12,606 nt of DNA from JBCBJX01 sp038522735 (GTDB taxonomy: Bacteria; Pseudomonadota; Alphaproteobacteria; Caulobacterales; Parvularculaceae): NCBI GenBank assembly GCA_038522735.1, contig JBCBJX010000093.1:1-12606 (forward strand), given 5' to 3'. The position numbers and the translations under genes are program-made. The notes under the pieces were generated by a model. It did no database searches. It had not been told where the DNA came from and worked only from the letters and a program-made list of their open reading frames with translations. Every line of letters starts with the position of its first letter. Position 1 is the stretch's first letter. This document shows positions 11,984-12,606 of the stretch, piece after piece.

Positions 11984-12606
11984 ATGACGCGAATTCCGGG
12001 GGGACGCGTGGGACTGATCGCAGGGGGCGGCGCGGCCGCGGTCGCAGTCGCAGCTGCGGCGGTCTTCGTACTGAGCCGCGGGTCCGCCGACGGTCCGCGG
12101 GTGCCCCAGGGCGACGAGGTCGTCTGCCTGCGGGGCCCGGCCCCCTTCATCGCGGCGGAGCTGCCCCAGTGCCTGACGGCCGCCGATCTTTCCAGGCTCG
12201 ACATCGCGCCCCTTGAAGATCCGAACGGCGGCGCGGCCCGGGTGACCCTCGCGCACCCGACCGACTTCGACGCCCCGCCCGCCACCGTTGAGACGTGCGC
12301 GGAATACCGCCCGCTCGCGGATACCGGCTGGGGCGGTCTCTCCTCCCGCGACATGCGCCGCGAACAGATCTTCCAGCGCGCCTGCGGCGCCATCGACATG
12401 CTGAAACGGGCCGAGTTCCCGTCGAAGAGCCATTTCGGCGGCGATCGGCTCTCTAAGGCCGATCTTGAGACGCTGGAGGCGCCCGCCATCGCCCGCCTCT
12501 CGCCGGATGCGCCGCGCCTCGACGGGGAGGGCCTGGTCGTCGCGAAAGACGGCGACTGGCGCTGGACGCTCACGATCGATACGGAGAAATCCGTGATCGA
12601 CGAACT
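11984..12606 (+). CDS. Membrane-anchored protein of unknown function, 5' part
   Basis: A frame open from ATG 11984 to the right edge (207 codons visible, no stop). The N-terminus has a short basic start (MTRIPGGR) and one Ala/Val-rich hydrophobic segment (about 9-31), followed by a soluble region outside the cytoplasm. That region contains several Cys (about 48, 63, 104, 132), a short block AEYRPLADTGWGGL and DMRREQIFQRACGAIDMLKRAE, which looks helical. I recognise no family. The call rests on codon structure like the neighbouring genes, the typical signal-anchor start, and a GAGGG ribosome-site candidate at the end of the DUF1489 gene. Long open frames on the opposite strand here are best explained as shadows of this GC-rich gene. 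Confidence 0.7.
   Translation, partial: MTRIPGGRVGLIAGGGAAAVAVAAAAVFVLSRGSADGPRVPQGDEVVCLRGPAPFIAAELPQCLTAADLSRLDIAPLEDPNGGAARVTLAHPTDFDAPPATVETCAEYRPLADTGWGGLSSRDMRREQIFQRACGAIDMLKRAEFPSKSHFGGDRLSKADLETLEAPAIARLSPDAPRLDGEGLVVAKDGDWRWTLTIDTEKSVIDE

Noticed and set aside
11461..12573. 370-residue minus-strand frame
   Set aside because: It overlaps the recognised DUF1489 gene and the signal-anchored gene; Ser/Arg/Pro-rich without motifs.

Overview
The window is chromosomal DNA from a GC-rich alphaproteobacterium. The markers are an Atp12-type F1-ATPase assembly chaperone, a DUF1489 protein, an RluA-family / CrcB / RarA operon next to a Do-type protease, and two kinds of short palindromic repeat common in this class. 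A GH24 lysozyme-like protein with two C-terminal membrane segments closely resembles SpmX, a polar cell-cycle/stalk scaffold. This points to the Caulobacterales / Hyphomonadaceae / Parvularculaceae area, but the genus cannot be fixed from sequence alone.

Left part (1-4296, + strand): the 3' end of a Do/HtrA (DegP-like) protease is followed by a palindromic repeat. Then comes a tightly packed operon: rarA (replication-fork ATPase), crcB (fluoride channel), an RluC-like 23S rRNA pseudouridine synthase, and the Atp12 chaperone. Every junction inside the operon is a 4-nt ATGA overlap, so the genes are probably translationally coupled.

Middle-left (4293-5473, - strand): lipB (octanoyltransferase of lipoate synthesis) and a small unknown membrane protein, 26 nt apart. 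The membrane gene's stop overlaps the atp12 stop tail to tail. Upstream of lipB lie a second palindromic repeat and a tRNA-Leu(GAG) gene with encoded CCA.

Middle (5853-9874, + strand): a 631-residue DUF5666 lipoprotein built of about seven degenerate beta-rich repeats, a GNAT acetyltransferase preceded by a strong hairpin, and the magnesium channel/transporter mgtE with its own plausible promoter.

Right part (10008-12606, + strand): the SpmX-like protein; an overlapping small lipoprotein with a TonB C-terminal-like domain, less GC-rich than its neighbours, carrying a perfect 15-bp in-frame tandem duplication; a DUF1489 protein; and the start of a membrane-anchored unknown protein that runs off the right edge. 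The main discovery is the SpmX-like gene: its catalytic triad keeps Glu and Thr at the exact GH24 spacing but has Ser in place of the Asp/Cys. A near-consensus CtrA-type box lies in its upstream region. No phage, IS element, CRISPR array or defence system is visible.
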